64,000 nucleotides of DNA from Thermothelomyces thermophilus ATCC 42464 (GCF_000226095.1 NC_016472.1:5704001-5768000), one strand, 5' to 3'. Numbered from the stretch's first letter, positions 1-11,802 are shown. Program-made: numbers and translations. Notes: a model not told the origin generated them from the letters alone.

Positions 1-1773
1 TGACAAAACAGTCTCGGTCCCGGTGGAGCTCGTTTTATTTAATTACACTGGTAGATATCGGCTTGTCAATTGATTAATTATGGGGTTGTTGGTCAAACGG
101 CTCCTGGGATGTATTCTTTGTTGAAAAGACTTGGATGCGAGAAATCTCGGCAGACTACCTCCGTACTCTACGAAGTAATACGGACGTAACTTGACTGCGT
201 CACTTAACAGTCCTACGGAATAGTGGGTTGCGTATTCGCGCTCGCCAACCAATGGGGTTGAGCCGGATGACTCGGATCAGTCTTTGCCCCTGGCTGTGTT
301 GCCCAGTGTTCCTGACCCTAGACTTTTAACCATTCTATGTCGTGCCCGCCAACCACTCGTGAAGAGCGGGGAAACGTAGGGCCAAAGTAATATTCTGTAG
401 GATAATTAGTACCCTGGTAATAGTCTTGGACTTTGCGGTACGCGGGAGAACTTGGGTACACTCAGTTCTCAGTTAAGCCGGAGAGAACATGTAATTACTC
501 ATGAGCATATTAGGTGCATGGCGCTTCGTGCCTCGCGCGTATCATCGATTAATTAGGTTGTTTAAGGCCAAGAACCATAGGGGTGTGCAATATCCGGATG
601 CAACGTATAACTAGGCGCAGAATGTTATACGGGCATAATTATTACCGGCAGTGAAGTCCCTTGCATACCATTAGCTCCGTTAGCTCAGGGGGCTAGCTCA
701 AGCCTCGATGCGTAATTATATGATTATGTCAAAGAAGAGTTTGGAGGTCATATGAATCACGCGGTCCAGGGGATCAAACCGCGACTGCGCACCTGTAAGG
801 AGGAAACACGGCGAACGTCGAAGCCCCTGAGGACCTGAGGCTCCTCCTGCCCCGAACTCCACCTTCCTCCTCGCTGGAGTGGGAACTGCCTGAGCGTCGT
901 TAAGGCTCTCTCGAGCCTCTCCGCGCCCACTCTCCGACCTCTCTCGCAGCTCGGACCAGCCTGAAGGTTGTTCTGAGGCAGCCCGGCTTGCCCTCGCCCC
1001 GCCGGCCCTTTTCTCGCCCCTCAGACAGTGTCATGCTCGGCTCGGCAAGACACACAACCGCCCTCTCCAGCGGCTAGCACTGGCCGAAGAAGCCGTCTTG
1101 CAGAACCGCCCTGGTGCGTCTCCCCTGCACCGCGCCGAGACTAAAGAGCGAATGATTTCGGATGGTTTTGAACAAACAAACGAACCCATTAGGTAGGTAG
1201 TTTCGGTAGGAGCCTGTTGAATGCCAGGTCAACATTTCGGCTTGAGCTTGATCAGGTTGTGCAGAGCGAGGGGGGACAAATTCGGTCTTAGATTGCCATG
1301 GTTAATTACCCGTCAGAGACCGGCAATGAGTCAACCTAGGTCCCTACCTACCTTTAGGTTAGATAAGGTACCTATACATAATGTTCCGCACACCTAAAGA
1401 TTCAACACAGTCACCTTATTCTAAGTTTTTGGAATCCATGTATAGTAGTCTCGAGAGTTCCGCACTTATTGACTCGACCTTGTAGATGGCTGTCCCGGAA
1501 ACACTTCCGGGTGGCGCGCAATGGAGGTAACGCCAAGCCAAGACCTACCAGGGCGCGTCATCTTCACGCAACCTGCCATCCGATTGGATGACCTCAAACT
1601 CGAATACAACAATCTCCGAGTCATTCCAGACACCAACTAGCACTGCTAATACTGGACACCTTGCCATCTTCCAGCAAACCGACCCTGACCATCGAACTGG
1701 AGCAAGCCAGAGAGGTACCCAAGCAAGGTAGTCTTTCTCCCACACATCTCTCAGTAATTACCACTTAAATAAT
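1..1773. other. No recognisable gene
   Basis: I see no coding region I can support in this stretch. Positions 1-800 are moderately AT-rich with scattered TA-rich words, 840-1150 is a GC-rich pyrimidine-biased block, and the rest is ordinary non-coding sequence that includes the promoter of the small gene starting at 1774. Short ORFs occur on both strands but none shows a family motif or paired splice sites. Confidence 0.5.
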
Positions 1774-2021
1774 ATGTGCCACAAAGCGTCGTGCAGTACT
1801 TGCAGTAGGTGCCCCAATAAATACCAATACCTTTAACGAACCTACCTACTCACTCACCCACCTTAGACAAAGCTACATGGTTTGGCTGCGGCCAACATGT
1901 GCCCAAGGTCATGGACCGCATCCCTAAGGAGGAATGGTGCACGTGCGAGCCGCGAGTGGACAAAAACGGCCAGCAGTATCCTCCTCCCGGTTCGGCGCTC
2001 TCGGCGTGTGTGGTATGCTGA
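1774..2021 (+). CDS. Small cysteine-rich fungal protein (61 aa, two exons)
   Basis: Exons are 1774-1804 and 1867-2021. They are joined across a 62-nt intron with GTAGGT at 1805 and TTAG ending at 1866, and the splice keeps the frame (186 nt in total). The product begins MCHKASCSTC and continues through FGCGQHVPKVM and EEWCTCEP. So it has a CxxC pair near the start, a GCG-x-H motif, and a WCxCEP motif followed by a short tail ending in Y-P-P-P and a few small residues. From memory this layout matches small uncharacterised ascomycete proteins of about 60-90 aa, probably metal-binding. I know no function for them. The first exon codes for only ten residues, so a plain ORF scan misses the true start. 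The last ten or so residues could belong to an unrecognised further intron. Confidence 0.75.
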
Positions 2022-2585
2022 TCAAGGCCTCGCTTTCGGGCTGGCGACTCTTATTACTGGAGGTAGGTAATAGATAGGAAATTGATTGCTCGTTTGATTA
2101 CTCCTGTGATTGACGGTTATTAGCTGATTTTTTTTTCATTTTTTTCGGAGTCTGGAAATGAGGTGCGAGGGATGACACCAGGTCCAGGTCTGTCTTGTAA
2201 CCTCTTCGCAGAGCGGACTGAGCCGAAAGGAAGAAGGGTGACGGCGGAGACGGGTGGAGAGCATGATCAAGGACTGACTAATTAGATACAGAAATGAATC
2301 GTGAATTTCAAACGTGAACAGGCGAAGAAGATGGTCTAATAATTACACAGAATTCTGCTCTTCCAGGCCTCCTCGTTAAGTAATTAACGACTAGTTTAGC
2401 AATTAATTACGAATAGATACCTACCAGGCCTGTAACTAGCAATATCGCGGTACCTGTGAAAGACAGCTCTATCACAACAAGCCACCTGACCTAGGTAAGT
2501 TACCTTAACATCTATTAAGCTTTGACAGGAAGTTGCCGAGCACCAGGCAGAGAGTACATGTTTTGCTTGAGCTTGGTCTCTCTTA
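2022..2585. other. Intergenic, AT-rich
   Basis: This lies between the small cysteine-rich gene and the convergent kinase gene. It holds a T-run at about 2128-2146 and repeated ATTAATTA words. I see no gene in it. Confidence 0.5.
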
Positions 2586-3809
2586 TTAATGCTCTTGCCA
2601 CCATGAGCACCCCAAGACTTGGTCGATGGTTAGTCTAGCCGCCGGATCCGGTCTTGTCATTCCAGATATCATTTCTAATGCAGCCTCACCAAGCTCCTTC
2701 CCCCATACCTCGAATCTCAGCTCGGGTTGGTTCCTTACCGCAACCTCAGCTATTGCTGACGCTTTTCTCAGAGTATTGTGCTTGCAACTATCGACCAGCT
2801 TGAGAAGCCCGTCGTTAACAAGCCCAAAGTACGTGAAGTGTCGAGTCAGAATGTCTTCGTACGGCGCAATGCCAAGCTCCGCTAGCTCTGCCAACACCTT
2901 CTTGTCCTCTAAAAGCAGGAGGTCCCCACCCCCAAGAGCGTATATACACTAATATATCCAAGTCTAGCTTAGCATGAAGTCGAGACATCGGTTGTTAATT
3001 ATATAGCGTATATTCTTGACTTACCACCAGTCCATACGAGAATACGTCGGATGCTTTTGTCATACCACTTCCGGTTTGTCCTTCTGGGCTTCGCCACATG
3101 AAATTCCCTAGGGCAACGCCTGTCCGAAGTGGTGTTGCTCCTACCTGCTTGTAAGCGATGCCAAAATCGCCCAAGACCGCATCGGTGACTGTTTTGTTCC
3201 CGTCCTCGTCACAGGTCCAATTGACGAAGATGTTGTCAGGTTTTACATCTACCGCAAACATGAATGATCAATAGCGGGTCTTCACACCAGTTTCTTTTCG
3301 AGTCGCGGAGGGCATACCGAGATGGAGCCAGTCTTTGGCGTGGAACTCCTGGATTGCCTCGCCTACGCACCGTAGGATCTTCTTTAGCTCCGTCGGAGGA
3401 AAGTCGGGATCGGCCCGCATCAAGCCAAGTAGAGTGTCTCTGAAGTAGGGGTAAACGACAATACGATCCTGCGCGTTGAAGTCAATGGGCATCCGAAGCC
3501 GACGGGAGCCCGTAAACTCGTCTGCGAGGCGCCGGGACAGATCGAAGATCGACTTCGACTCTTGCTTGAAAACGACAGCCTCATTTCCGCGCCTGAGAGA
3601 AAATTAGAAATACGATAAAGCGACGTGATGAGGGGTTCGGTGCTAGAGACGTACGTGGCTTTGAAGATGGTAGGGCTGCCGTTCTCATTTTTGTGGAGTG
3701 TTTCGCCTTGCACATACTGGCTACCGGATGCGCCCAAAATTGTGGATGTCATTCTGAGACTTGCGCTGTGGGAAAGCCGACGAACGGGCCGGGCAAGGTG
3801 TCTGAACAT
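2586..3809 (-). CDS. Protein kinase domain protein (338 aa, four exons)
   Basis: Exons on the minus strand are 3809-3655, 3592-3318, 3248-3025 and 2948-2586, giving 1017 nt in frame. All three introns (62, 69 and 76 nt) are GT-AG. The protein has the kinase landmarks in order. The beta-3 lysine is at about residue 61 in VVFK. The catalytic loop HLDVKPDN is at 142-149 and is rebuilt exactly across intron 2. DFG is at 171-173, the activation-segment W-R-S-P-E is at 195-199, and D-V-F-S-Y-G-L-V follows with V-C-I-Y-A-L across intron 3. The length is that of a single kinase domain with almost no extra regions. The N-terminal 25 residues are rich in R and S and could be a presequence. It looks catalytically competent and belongs to the stand-alone fungal kinases without a named orthologue. 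The substrate is unknown. Confidence 0.82.
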
Positions 3810-4106
3810 CGATGCAGAAACGAATTGAATGAGCTAACTACTAGATAGGCTAATGGGAAAGCACAATGGAGATATGTCGACATGAAAAGGAATGAACGAT
3901 CGGGACGCTATGACTTGAATGCGGCACCTATCAAGGGCCACGTGAAATGATTAGGTACCTAGACCCACAAAAGCACGTACTGAGCCCGCCACACCAACCC
4001 CCCCCCCAAAAAAAACCAACCTACCACTACTTCCATCCTGAACACGGATGCGAAATGTGGAAATTGCCGTGTGTTGGCAGATGCATAGGCCATGTTGTCT
4101 CGCTTC

Positions 4107-4475
4107 TCACTCGGAGGCAGGAAGGATGTGCATGACCTCGACGCGCTCGCCCTTGTCGTCATTGGCCTGAGCGGTGAAGTGAGTACGCTCGTCTGCTGGG
4201 CTCTTGTGGTCGGTTTCCCTAGTATCAAAGTACCAAGTCAAAACTTGTTGGCCGTCTGTGGATACAGGGGGATCGACTCACGCCATGATGATCTCCGTGA
4301 CGTCGGGGGGAATATAGGCCTTGTTCTCCACGGCTTTGACGAACTTCTCCGCAACGTCCGAGGAGAGGTAAGAACGGTTCCACGCGTCGGTCTGCGTTGC
4401 GTACTTGAGAGCGATTGTCCGACCATCACGAGTGATATGCTTGATGAGGGAGGAGGATTTGATGGTAAGAGTCAT
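4107..4475 (-). CDS. Small conserved-looking hypothetical protein (101 aa, two exons)
   Basis: Exons are 4475-4282 and 4218-4107, with a 63-nt GTGAGT...CTAG intron, giving 306 nt in frame. The start chosen is the ATG at 4475. An upstream in-frame ATG at 4553 would add 26 serine/histidine-rich residues that look like 5' UTR. The protein begins MTLTIKSSSL, has a charged middle with S-S-D-V-A-E-K-F, and ends in H-I-L-P-A-S-E. There are no transmembrane segments or cysteines. I do not recognise the family. Support comes from the clean intron and coding-like composition. A 3' AG closer to the donor would break the frame, so the CTAG acceptor is the only one that gives a continuous protein. Confidence 0.6.
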
Positions 4476-4719
4476 CTTGGAGGCTGGAGGGAACGAAGAA
4501 TGATGACTAGCTCCGACGAATATTTGGTTGCTGTGTAGAAATGGCGGCAACATGCGAAGGGCAGCCTGGAACTCGAGGCGGTCGGAGGGCTAACATAATG
4601 CAGGCTGGCAGGCAGCAACTCATCCCACAATGCTGGGCCTTTGTTGGTTCTGTGGGCGTGGAAGGAGTGGTGCAAGTTGGTATTACCTAATTAGTGGTGC
4701 TGCACCTCAGCTCACGTAT

Positions 4720-5258
4720 CACAGATGACTATTACAGTTAGTTCAATATCCGATACACACTTGGCAGACTATATGGCCGAATGGGTGGTTATATATCTAT
4801 ATATCTAGGACACATTATATAGGTAGCATTATATAGGTTATATTAGAATACATACTTAGGTATAATTACTAGAAGTAGTAATTATAGCATTATTATAGGC
4901 CTGGGCTCTACCTAGGCTAATCGATACTAGGCTTTGCCTAGTAACAGACTAGACCTATAAGCGTTTATAGGGAATTTATAGGGCGTTTGTAGGGCGCGTG
5001 CTTAGGGCCTAGTTAGGCCCTAACTTAGAACCTAACTAGGCCCTAATTAGAGTATATATATATCTATTATATAAGAAGTAAACTCCCCTTATAACTCTTA
5101 CACTTATACTTCCCTTTTTCCTTCCCTAAGATAGTTAAATAAAACATTATATACTTATCTATAATAGTTATAAAGCTAATATATCATAAGCTATTAATTA
5201 TATATAACTAAGTTAATAGTATTGTTAATATAAATTAAATCTATCTTATAGGCTTATT
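4720..5258. other. RIP-scarred AT-rich tract
   Basis: From about 4790 the sequence turns abruptly AT-rich, with dense TATATA and CTATAT words. It contains an imperfect inverted repeat around 5008-5045 (GGCCTAGTTAGGCCC facing CCTAACTAGGCCC). This is the composition of the large repeat block further right, so I take it as a decayed repeat or a RIP-affected sequence. No element ends were found. Confidence 0.5.
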
Positions 5259-5259
5259 A

Positions 5260-5604
5260 GGTTTAAAGGATGGGATTTCTATAAAGGAACTAGATTATCT
5301 AGCCTTTTCTAATTATTATATAGCTAGCTCCTTATACCTAGAGTATTTAACTAGTAAACTCCCTAATTTATATTTAGGCTAGTAGAATACCTAGAGTAAC
5401 TTAGATTAATACCTATTAGATAAGCTATTCTTCTTATATATAACTAAGTATCTAGAGCGATTTAGCACTAGTTAAATAGGTTTAGTAGCTATATAGTTAG
5501 TTCTAATAGTAGCTTATAGAATACTAAACTCTTTAGCAATAGATCAAATTAAACTATTACTATTCTGGTATTTAGTAAGTATATCCTATAAATCCTACTA
5601 GGTA
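5260..5604 (+). pseudogene. RIP-decayed ORF, family not recognised
   Basis: Read from 5260 in one frame, about 115 codons stay open apart from TAG and TAA codons, i.e. codons that one C-to-T change makes from CAG or CAA. Leucine, tyrosine and isoleucine dominate because of the mutation pressure. The first part reads G-L-K-D-G-I-S-I-K-E-L-D. No motif identifies it. It may be a gene or transposon ORF that has been through RIP, or the mutated 5' part of the pseudogene that follows in another frame. Confidence 0.4.
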
Positions 5605-5639
5605 TATTCCATTTTGACTATTCAATATACTAACGAAGT

Positions 5640-6568
5640 TTGAAGTGGTAGAGTTATAAATTGAAGAAGCTGTGGTTAATTAAAGTGGTTGGGTTGAAGA
5701 AGCGGTGTGGCATGTGTATGTGGCCCAAATGGGGGGTGGCCGGGGTCCCGACTTAGCCAAGGGCGCTACAAGGGAACCTGCTCGGATTCGACAATACGCC
5801 GCCGACCTTGGGTACTATATGACGCTCAGCATGAATACAAAGTGCCTCGGGTCCGCGCTCTGGAGTATCTTTTGGCAACCCGACATCGAAGCCAATCTAG
5901 TTAGTCCCTGGCTCTCCTCCATCTCCCACGTCCTAAAGCCCATCCTAGAATCCCGTAATATAGGCCAGCTCGCCAAGGTCTTTGCATGCCGCCGACCTCG
6001 GATTGCCTCGTGGTGGCTAGGCATCTTTCTCCTTGGCGACTTCACCATTCTCGACTAGATCGCCCGCTATCTGGAAACGCTCGAGGCGCGTTGGGGTTTT
6101 GGTTCCATGTCCCTTCCCGACAGCACCGTGGCGGCCTGGACGGGCTCCCCTCAGTCGTTCCTCGACGACGAGTCGCCGAGCCCGTATACGCATCCGGACG
6201 AACCTGTTTCGAGGTCCGACGTGCTACGACACCGCTACAATTTTCGCCTCCAGGACGACTCCTCCCGGGCTTTGGCTTGGCGCCCGTTTGGGCATGTCGC
6301 CAGGGAATTGGTTGAGCCGGATCTCTGGCCCTGGCTGGAACGCGGACACGTGAGAGAATACGTCCACTGGGTCTGGTGGGTCAAGACGAGTAAGGGTTTG
6401 GTTCGGGACGTCCAGCTCGGCTTCCGCAAAGATACGGGGAGATTTGTTCCCAACGTGCCGGACCACTTGGGAACCCTCCGTGGCCGCGGACGGATATCCG
6501 CGAACGAGATGATCAGGCTTGGGCCGTCGCGGGACTCAACCCTCCGCATGCTGAATTTCTGTATGTAA
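5640..6568 (+). pseudogene. Uncharacterised fungal protein gene, broken by in-frame stops
   Basis: One frame runs from before 5681 to the TGTAAG-like end at 6568. The part from 5705 encodes about 287 residues and is interrupted by one TAG at 6056-6058, between TILD and IARYLETLEARWG. The two halves are in the same frame and fit one continuous globular protein, with blocks such as ACRRPRIASWWLGIFLLGD, AAWTGSPQSFLDD and GHVREYVHWVWWV. A TAA at 5681 lies in the same frame upstream, where coding character continues (GWVEEAVWH). All the stops are CAG/CAA-to-TAG/TAA type changes. The 3' half has normal GC content while the 5' side merges into the RIP-scarred tract. The family looks fungus-specific. 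I cannot name it or its function. Confidence 0.6.
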
Positions 6569-7590
6569 GACGTCAGAGGCGGTCGTGATACCTGCCTCCT
6601 GGGCGTGTCGGCGACGGCATCCCACCCTTGGCTCAAGTACTGGGCAGGCCTGGGGTGACACTGCGCACCTCTTATTAGATGTTATAACGTGGCGGGCAAA
6701 ACGGTGGAGCAGCAATCAGCAAACTACCTATACCAAGGTAGGCCAAAGAGAAAACATGAACTTGAAAGAATGTCTAATTATCCAATCTCCCATCTTGAAC
6801 CAAAAGAGGGCGACTAATTAGCCAAGCGAATGTGTGCCCGTCCAACTCTCCTACACCATACCCAACTATAGGTAATTACCCTTTGCCTAGCATTGGACGA
6901 GCAATGTATCCAGGTGGATAATACGCCGACCACTGATCGCTGCCTGGGCCGACCCTCTTCTTTAAGGCTTAGAGCCAACACTCGTCATGGCAAGCCCATC
7001 CAACCATCAACAGTTGTTGGGTGAGCCATCTGCAGGTGGTAGCAGAGATAGGCTTGCTGCAAATCGCTTCCCCAAGGCCCCCCCATCAGGCATCCCCAGG
7101 CAGCTCGGCTCAGTTGAGCCTCGACACGAACTGTGGCCGCCCGGTTCGCATCCGGTTATCATTTGGGATGCCATCACGCCCCCAATGGAGCTGCTCTTTC
7201 GCAACCGCCCACGACGTCAGGGCTCGATGCCCACCTGTGTGTACATCGAGCCGAGATTCGGCTTCCCGGGCGTTGTCCCTGGAGCAAGCGAAGCAAAACA
7301 ATTGCATGTTTGGCCTTTGTGCACAAGCGCCGGAAAATTCCAGGTTCTGCGTGTACGTCAGGTAGTAAAAGTCCCCGTTCTGTGGTTGCCTACCCCTCCT
7401 CTTGCACCGATGCAACCATCCAGCAAGTCATCGAGCAAGGCCGCCGAATTCGCAGCGCTTACACAACCTCCCGGACCGGCTACCCCGCACACAGCCCGTC
7501 ACAGCGAATAAAGAGCCGTCCGACTCTCCTCTGCTCAACGTGCAGGCGGGAGGAAAGAATGAAACAGGAAATGGCACGGGAAACTCCAAT
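6569..7590. other. Left flank of the Copia insertion, no supported gene
   Basis: Composition is normal GC with several overlapping ORFs on both strands (for example 6987-7511 and 7133-7645). None shows a motif, and three frames are open at once, so I do not call a gene. The last five bases, CCAAT at 7586-7590, are one copy of the target-site duplication of the Copia element. Before insertion this sequence continued directly at 50105. Confidence 0.55.
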
Positions 7591-7801
7591 TGCCGAACGC
7601 AGTGATAAGCTTCCGGGAGCGTTGAAAACAGTCTGCAGTAGGTAGCTATACGAAAGAAAAGAGTGCCTTGTTGAACTATCTACAAAGGAGACAAAAGGAG
7701 TGGTATTTATAGACAAAGGGACTGGCCAATGCGTTAAACAGCCTTATACAGCTATGGCAAACGCGTGGCTAATACTCTTAGAAGCTCTATAGCTTCTAAC
7801 A
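7591..7801 (-). repeat. Copia 3' LTR (211 bp)
   Basis: It matches 49889-50099 along its whole length, with C/T and G/A differences. On the element strand it starts TGTTAGAAGC at 7801 and ends CGGCA at 7591. A TATAAATA promoter-like box is at 7711-7704. Immediately outside its start is the polypurine tract TAGGGGGTG, read on the minus strand at about 7810-7802. Confidence 0.92.
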
Positions 7802-8299
7802 CACCCCCTAGTTAAACGTAGTAATCGTTTAACTACGCTTTGTGATCATACTATTCCTAGTATTATATCTTTTGTCGTTTATACCTTAATAGCTCCTTTA
7901 GGGGGCCTGCCTTTTATATTTAGAAGTCTGAAAGAGTCAAGTATAGTAGAGCGATTCCTTTGAAGCTATAGTTTAAATATAGCCATTATAACTATAGTAG
8001 TAATAGTATTATTAGTTTTAATTATAGTAATAATAAGATAATGCCTCTTATACTTAAATTAATAGATGACTTGTTAGGTATACCTGTTATAAATACTATA
8101 ATTGCTAGTAGGTTGACTCCTACTCTTATAATACTTTAAAAGTGTAAGTGTATTAAAGCTTTTATATTATAAGTGTTCCTATTATCTTTATTCGATTGAC
8201 TTTATCGCTAGTTTTGTAGTTTTTCTAGCGATTCTAGCAATTTAAGCGAGTTCGTATAGTTCGGCTTCTTCTAGTTAATTTAATAGCGGCTCTATTATA
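7802..8299. other. Copia 3' region between antisense ORF and 3' LTR
   Basis: AT-rich RIP-altered non-coding sequence lies between the polypurine tract and the antisense ORF remnant. No coding frame can be defined. Confidence 0.5.
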
Positions 8300-8967
8300 G
8301 TTTCTAGTACTCTACTAGTTATATCTAGATCGTTTAAGCTAATTAAATATAGTAATATTAAAGCTAGCGAGCTTTATAAGGTACCTTATAGGATATATAT
8401 ATAGTCGGCTCTAGTAAGATGCTCCTTTAGCGAATATTATAATCATTCTAGCACTAGCTCCTACTATTACGACTATATCTATAGTTACTATAAGTATAAG
8501 GATATATATATTAATCGCTTATATATCTGATAGCTCTTATAATACTTATATAATTATAATAGTAGTCCTACTTCTTATATTAGGTTAGTAAAGAATTTAA
8601 TAAAGGCTCTACTAGATAAAGCTAAGGCTTCTATAAGTCCCTAGATCCTAAACCTCTACCCCTAATATATAGGCGAATTGCTAATAGTTATATATAGGAT
8701 CTTAAGAAGTTATATATAGTTCTTTAGAATGATCTTAAACGTACTAGCGTCTCTCCTAAGCAAGTCAAGGACGATCTTAATAAGGCTAAACTCGCGCGTT
8801 TTATAAAGATTACCTACTTCGTATATAATATCTTCTACTAGTTAGGCAAGATCAAGGAGGGTCGTAATGCTTACATTAGCACGTCTGATGACGCGTTAGG
8901 CGCTATATCGTCGCCTAGCTAGGATAAAGGCAAGGGCAAGGCTATTAATCCTAGCAATAGCTAGTAA
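8300..8967 (+). pseudogene. Possible antisense ORF remnant in the Copia 3' region
   Basis: This stretch is antisense to the Copia, between the end of its RNase H and its 3' LTR. The plus strand has coding character. From about 8668 to 8967 one frame reads through charged, globular-looking sequence (for example SPKQVKDDLNKAKLARFIKI and KIKEGRNAYIS), with only TAG codons as interruptions, then a natural TAG-TAA end at 8962-8967. Further 5' (8420-8500, another frame) there is a run of Tyr, Cys and Ser codons that could be a former cysteine cluster (TGY to TAY). It sits where the Gypsy elements of this window carry their own antisense gene, but I cannot show homology between the two. Confidence 0.38.
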
Positions 8968-9039
8968 TAGTAGATAGGGAGTATTAGACGGTATTTTATT
9001 TTACAAATTTAACTTATTTTCTACCCCCTAGTTACGTAA

Positions 9040-11789
9040 GCCTATAACTAATATCTTAAAGATTAAGGAGAGCCCTCTAACGCTTAAAGGCTTGTTAGCT
9101 AAGTCGTTTAGTAAGCCTATCTACTAGTATCTAACTAGTTAATAGATATATAGCTTTAAATATTCCTTTTACTACTTCCTAGCGTAACTATATATTATAA
9201 ATATCTATATACTATAGGTAAGTATTAATATATTCGTTCTTAGCTATTACTAGTCAAATAGTTTGCTAATTGTCGTAGTAGATGTTCTAGGGTTCTCTAA
9301 GCTTAAGATTAATGTCTATAAATAGCCTTTTAAGCGCTATAGCCTCTCTTACTATAAGGGAGAGCGTTAGAAGTTCTACTTTAGTGCTCGACGTTATAAC
9401 CGTATCCTAGCGCGACGCCTTCTACGCGATAGGACCGCCAAACAGAAAGAAGATATATCCCTACGACGAATACTATATATCTAGATTATCTATATATAAA
9501 GCGTCCCTAGCGATTACAAGTATTAGACTATCTAGCGCTTGCTTGCCCTTATACTAGATTGATAGGTAAAAGCTCCTAAATAGATATCTTACTACTTGCC
9601 TTACCTCTGATAAGTAGTCTAGTCCTAGGTTAGTTAGGTATTAAAAGAGTACTAAATAGGTATATACGATGTCTAGATATAATATAATTATATAATATAG
9701 AATTGATCTGACAAGCTCCTAATACTCTTTAATCTATATACCAGTAGCGCTCCCTTTGAACTTCTTTAGTTCTTTATAGCTTAAGGGAGTTAGTTTATAT
9801 ATACTAGGCACGTCTAGCCTATATCTTCTCGCTATCTTTCTAATATATTAGTTATAGACTAACTATATCTTATATATAGGTTAGTCTTGAATCACTCTAA
9901 TACTAAGGAACTAACTAACATTACCCTGCTTATAGACGTTATATTGAGCTTTAATTCCTTCTATTATATGCTTAGTTACTATAACGTTACTTTTATAGAA
10001 GAAGACTAAGAAGTTATCGATATAGAAGATCAGGATAATATGCTTATTATAGCTTAGGAAGAGGCACTTCTCTTTGCCTAATAGTTCTATACCTAGTTCC
10101 GATAGCGTTTTATAGAACTCCTTATACTATAAGAGTAGCAAGTCTCTTAAGCTATATAGAGCTCTTTATAACTCTATATATTTCCCTAGCTACTTAAATC
10201 CTTCTGGTAATTTATAGATAACCAGATCGTCTTCCGGTCATTTGGCGTTAAGGAACGCTTATATTACATCGAACTACTTGACTTCCAAGTCAAAGTACGT
10301 AGCGATCGCTATTATTATATAGAATGATTATACCGCTAGAGTAGCTATATACGTACTTTCTACTAAGCTAATATCTTATAGATCTCCTTATATATAAATT
10401 CTTACCTTACATTTCTCTAAGAAACCGTCCTTATTAAACTTGTATATAAAGACCTATTTCAATAGGATAGGTTACGCTTTCGCCTACTTGTACGGTACGA
10501 TCTTTTACGTTCCCCTGCTCTCTAAGTTACGTATCTCCTTACAAGCCGTGTCTTTAAACTATTATCCTAACGGGTAATTATATAGGTCTTACTAGTTATT
10601 AGGAATATAAATAAGATTATCAATATACTAATACGACTTATTTAGGGCTGCTCTGAGGTATATGGTATCCTTCTATTATATAGTAGTAGCGAACACTATA
10701 TATATTATTCGAAAGCTCTAGTCTCCTAGGTAAGCTTCCTATTAATTAGGTAGGTAAGTCTTATAGAACTATTACTAGAGTTCCTTCATTATATAGATAA
10801 AGGAGTAGTAGTAATTAACCTTCTCTTTGTTTTATAGCCGTTTGCTTGACTATATAGGGTCCCTAGGTATACGAGCCCTCTTCCTACCTTTGCCTCTCTT
10901 TATAGGAGGTTACTAAATAGCTTCTCCTTCGCTTCTACCTTCTAGAGGATATATTAGCTAATCCGGACTTCGCTTAACGCTCTACTCCTCTAGCCTAGCC
11001 AGGTATAATATATTAGTAGTACTGTTCCTAGCTTCTAGCTCTTCTATTGACATATTATATATGCTTAATTCTTCTATAGAAGGCATTCCTCCATTAGATT
11101 CGACAGCTCCCCTACTCTCCCTAGCGTCTAGTTAGCTAGCTAGTAACTAGGAAGGTCTTAATTTAAACCCTCCTACTTCCTAGTAGATATCCCCTTTACT
11201 AGCCAGTGTAAGGTATACTACTAAGGGCTTAGGTATATATTTAGGGGTCAAGAGTCCTCTAAAGCTCTCTATCTATTCGGTAAGTTTATCTATTACTTAC
11301 GTCTCTGCTATAGGAGTCTTTAGAACTAATTACTTACTTATGGGCTACGTGTCGGAGAGCTCCCTTATCCCTAAGTCTTAACCCTATTAGAGAGGTTAGT
11401 CTACTACTAGACTCTCTTATAATAAAGGTGGCCAAGCTACTATAATAGAGTCTTTTACTAGTGGCCAGGTCTATTGTAACGCTTCCTAAAGAAAATCGGT
11501 ATCCTAAGAATCTTTGCTAAGATCGAACTAATTAACTTCCTAGCTTGCTATTACTAGCGATAACTCCATCGGCTACTCTTTGCCTAGATAGTAGAAAGTC
11601 TTTTTATTAAAGTAAACATTATAAGTTATAATGACCCTATCGAGCTTAGGTATCTAAATATAATAGATGTTAAATATATAATATCCTATAAAATACCTTA
11701 TTAGCCTATATAGTAGTACCTTAAAGTCCTTTATATACTACTTAGCTTCCCTATCCTTATAGAGAATATATACCTAATATCTATATATA
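9040..11789 (-). pseudogene. Copia pol 3' half: integrase C-terminus, RT, RNase H (RIP-dead)
   Basis: Reading the minus strand and passing through RIP-type stops, the Copia pol order is clear. At 11800-11590 there is the integrase-RT linker (a Y-F-I-G-Y-Y-like repeat, then W-I-P-K-L-like residues and V-I-I-T-Y-N-V-Y-F-N). At about 10360-10230 the RT motif FDLEVK and FDV-x-x-AFLNA appears. At about 10050-9990 the catalytic box reads IFYIDNFLVF, the YVDD-equivalent with its second Asp changed to Asn (GAT/GAC to AAC). At 9200-9050 lies the RNase H C-terminus (ILVDRLTKRLS). The reading frame is unusable. The LINE interrupts the linker at 11803. Confidence 0.82.
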
Positions 11790-11802
11790 AAGATACTACT
11801 CT

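Noticed and set aside
674-800. tRNA-like start (GCTCCGTTAGCTCAGGGGGC) with a possible T-loop about 100 bp later
   Set aside because: The D-arm-like words are present, but I could not pair an acceptor stem or find a proper T-loop at a sensible distance.
2626-2952. 108-codon plus-strand ORF
   Set aside because: It is the exact shadow of the kinase's last exon on the other strand.
7133-7645. 170-codon plus-strand ORF running into the Copia LTR
   Set aside because: It ends inside the LTR, overlaps other open frames on both strands and has no motif.
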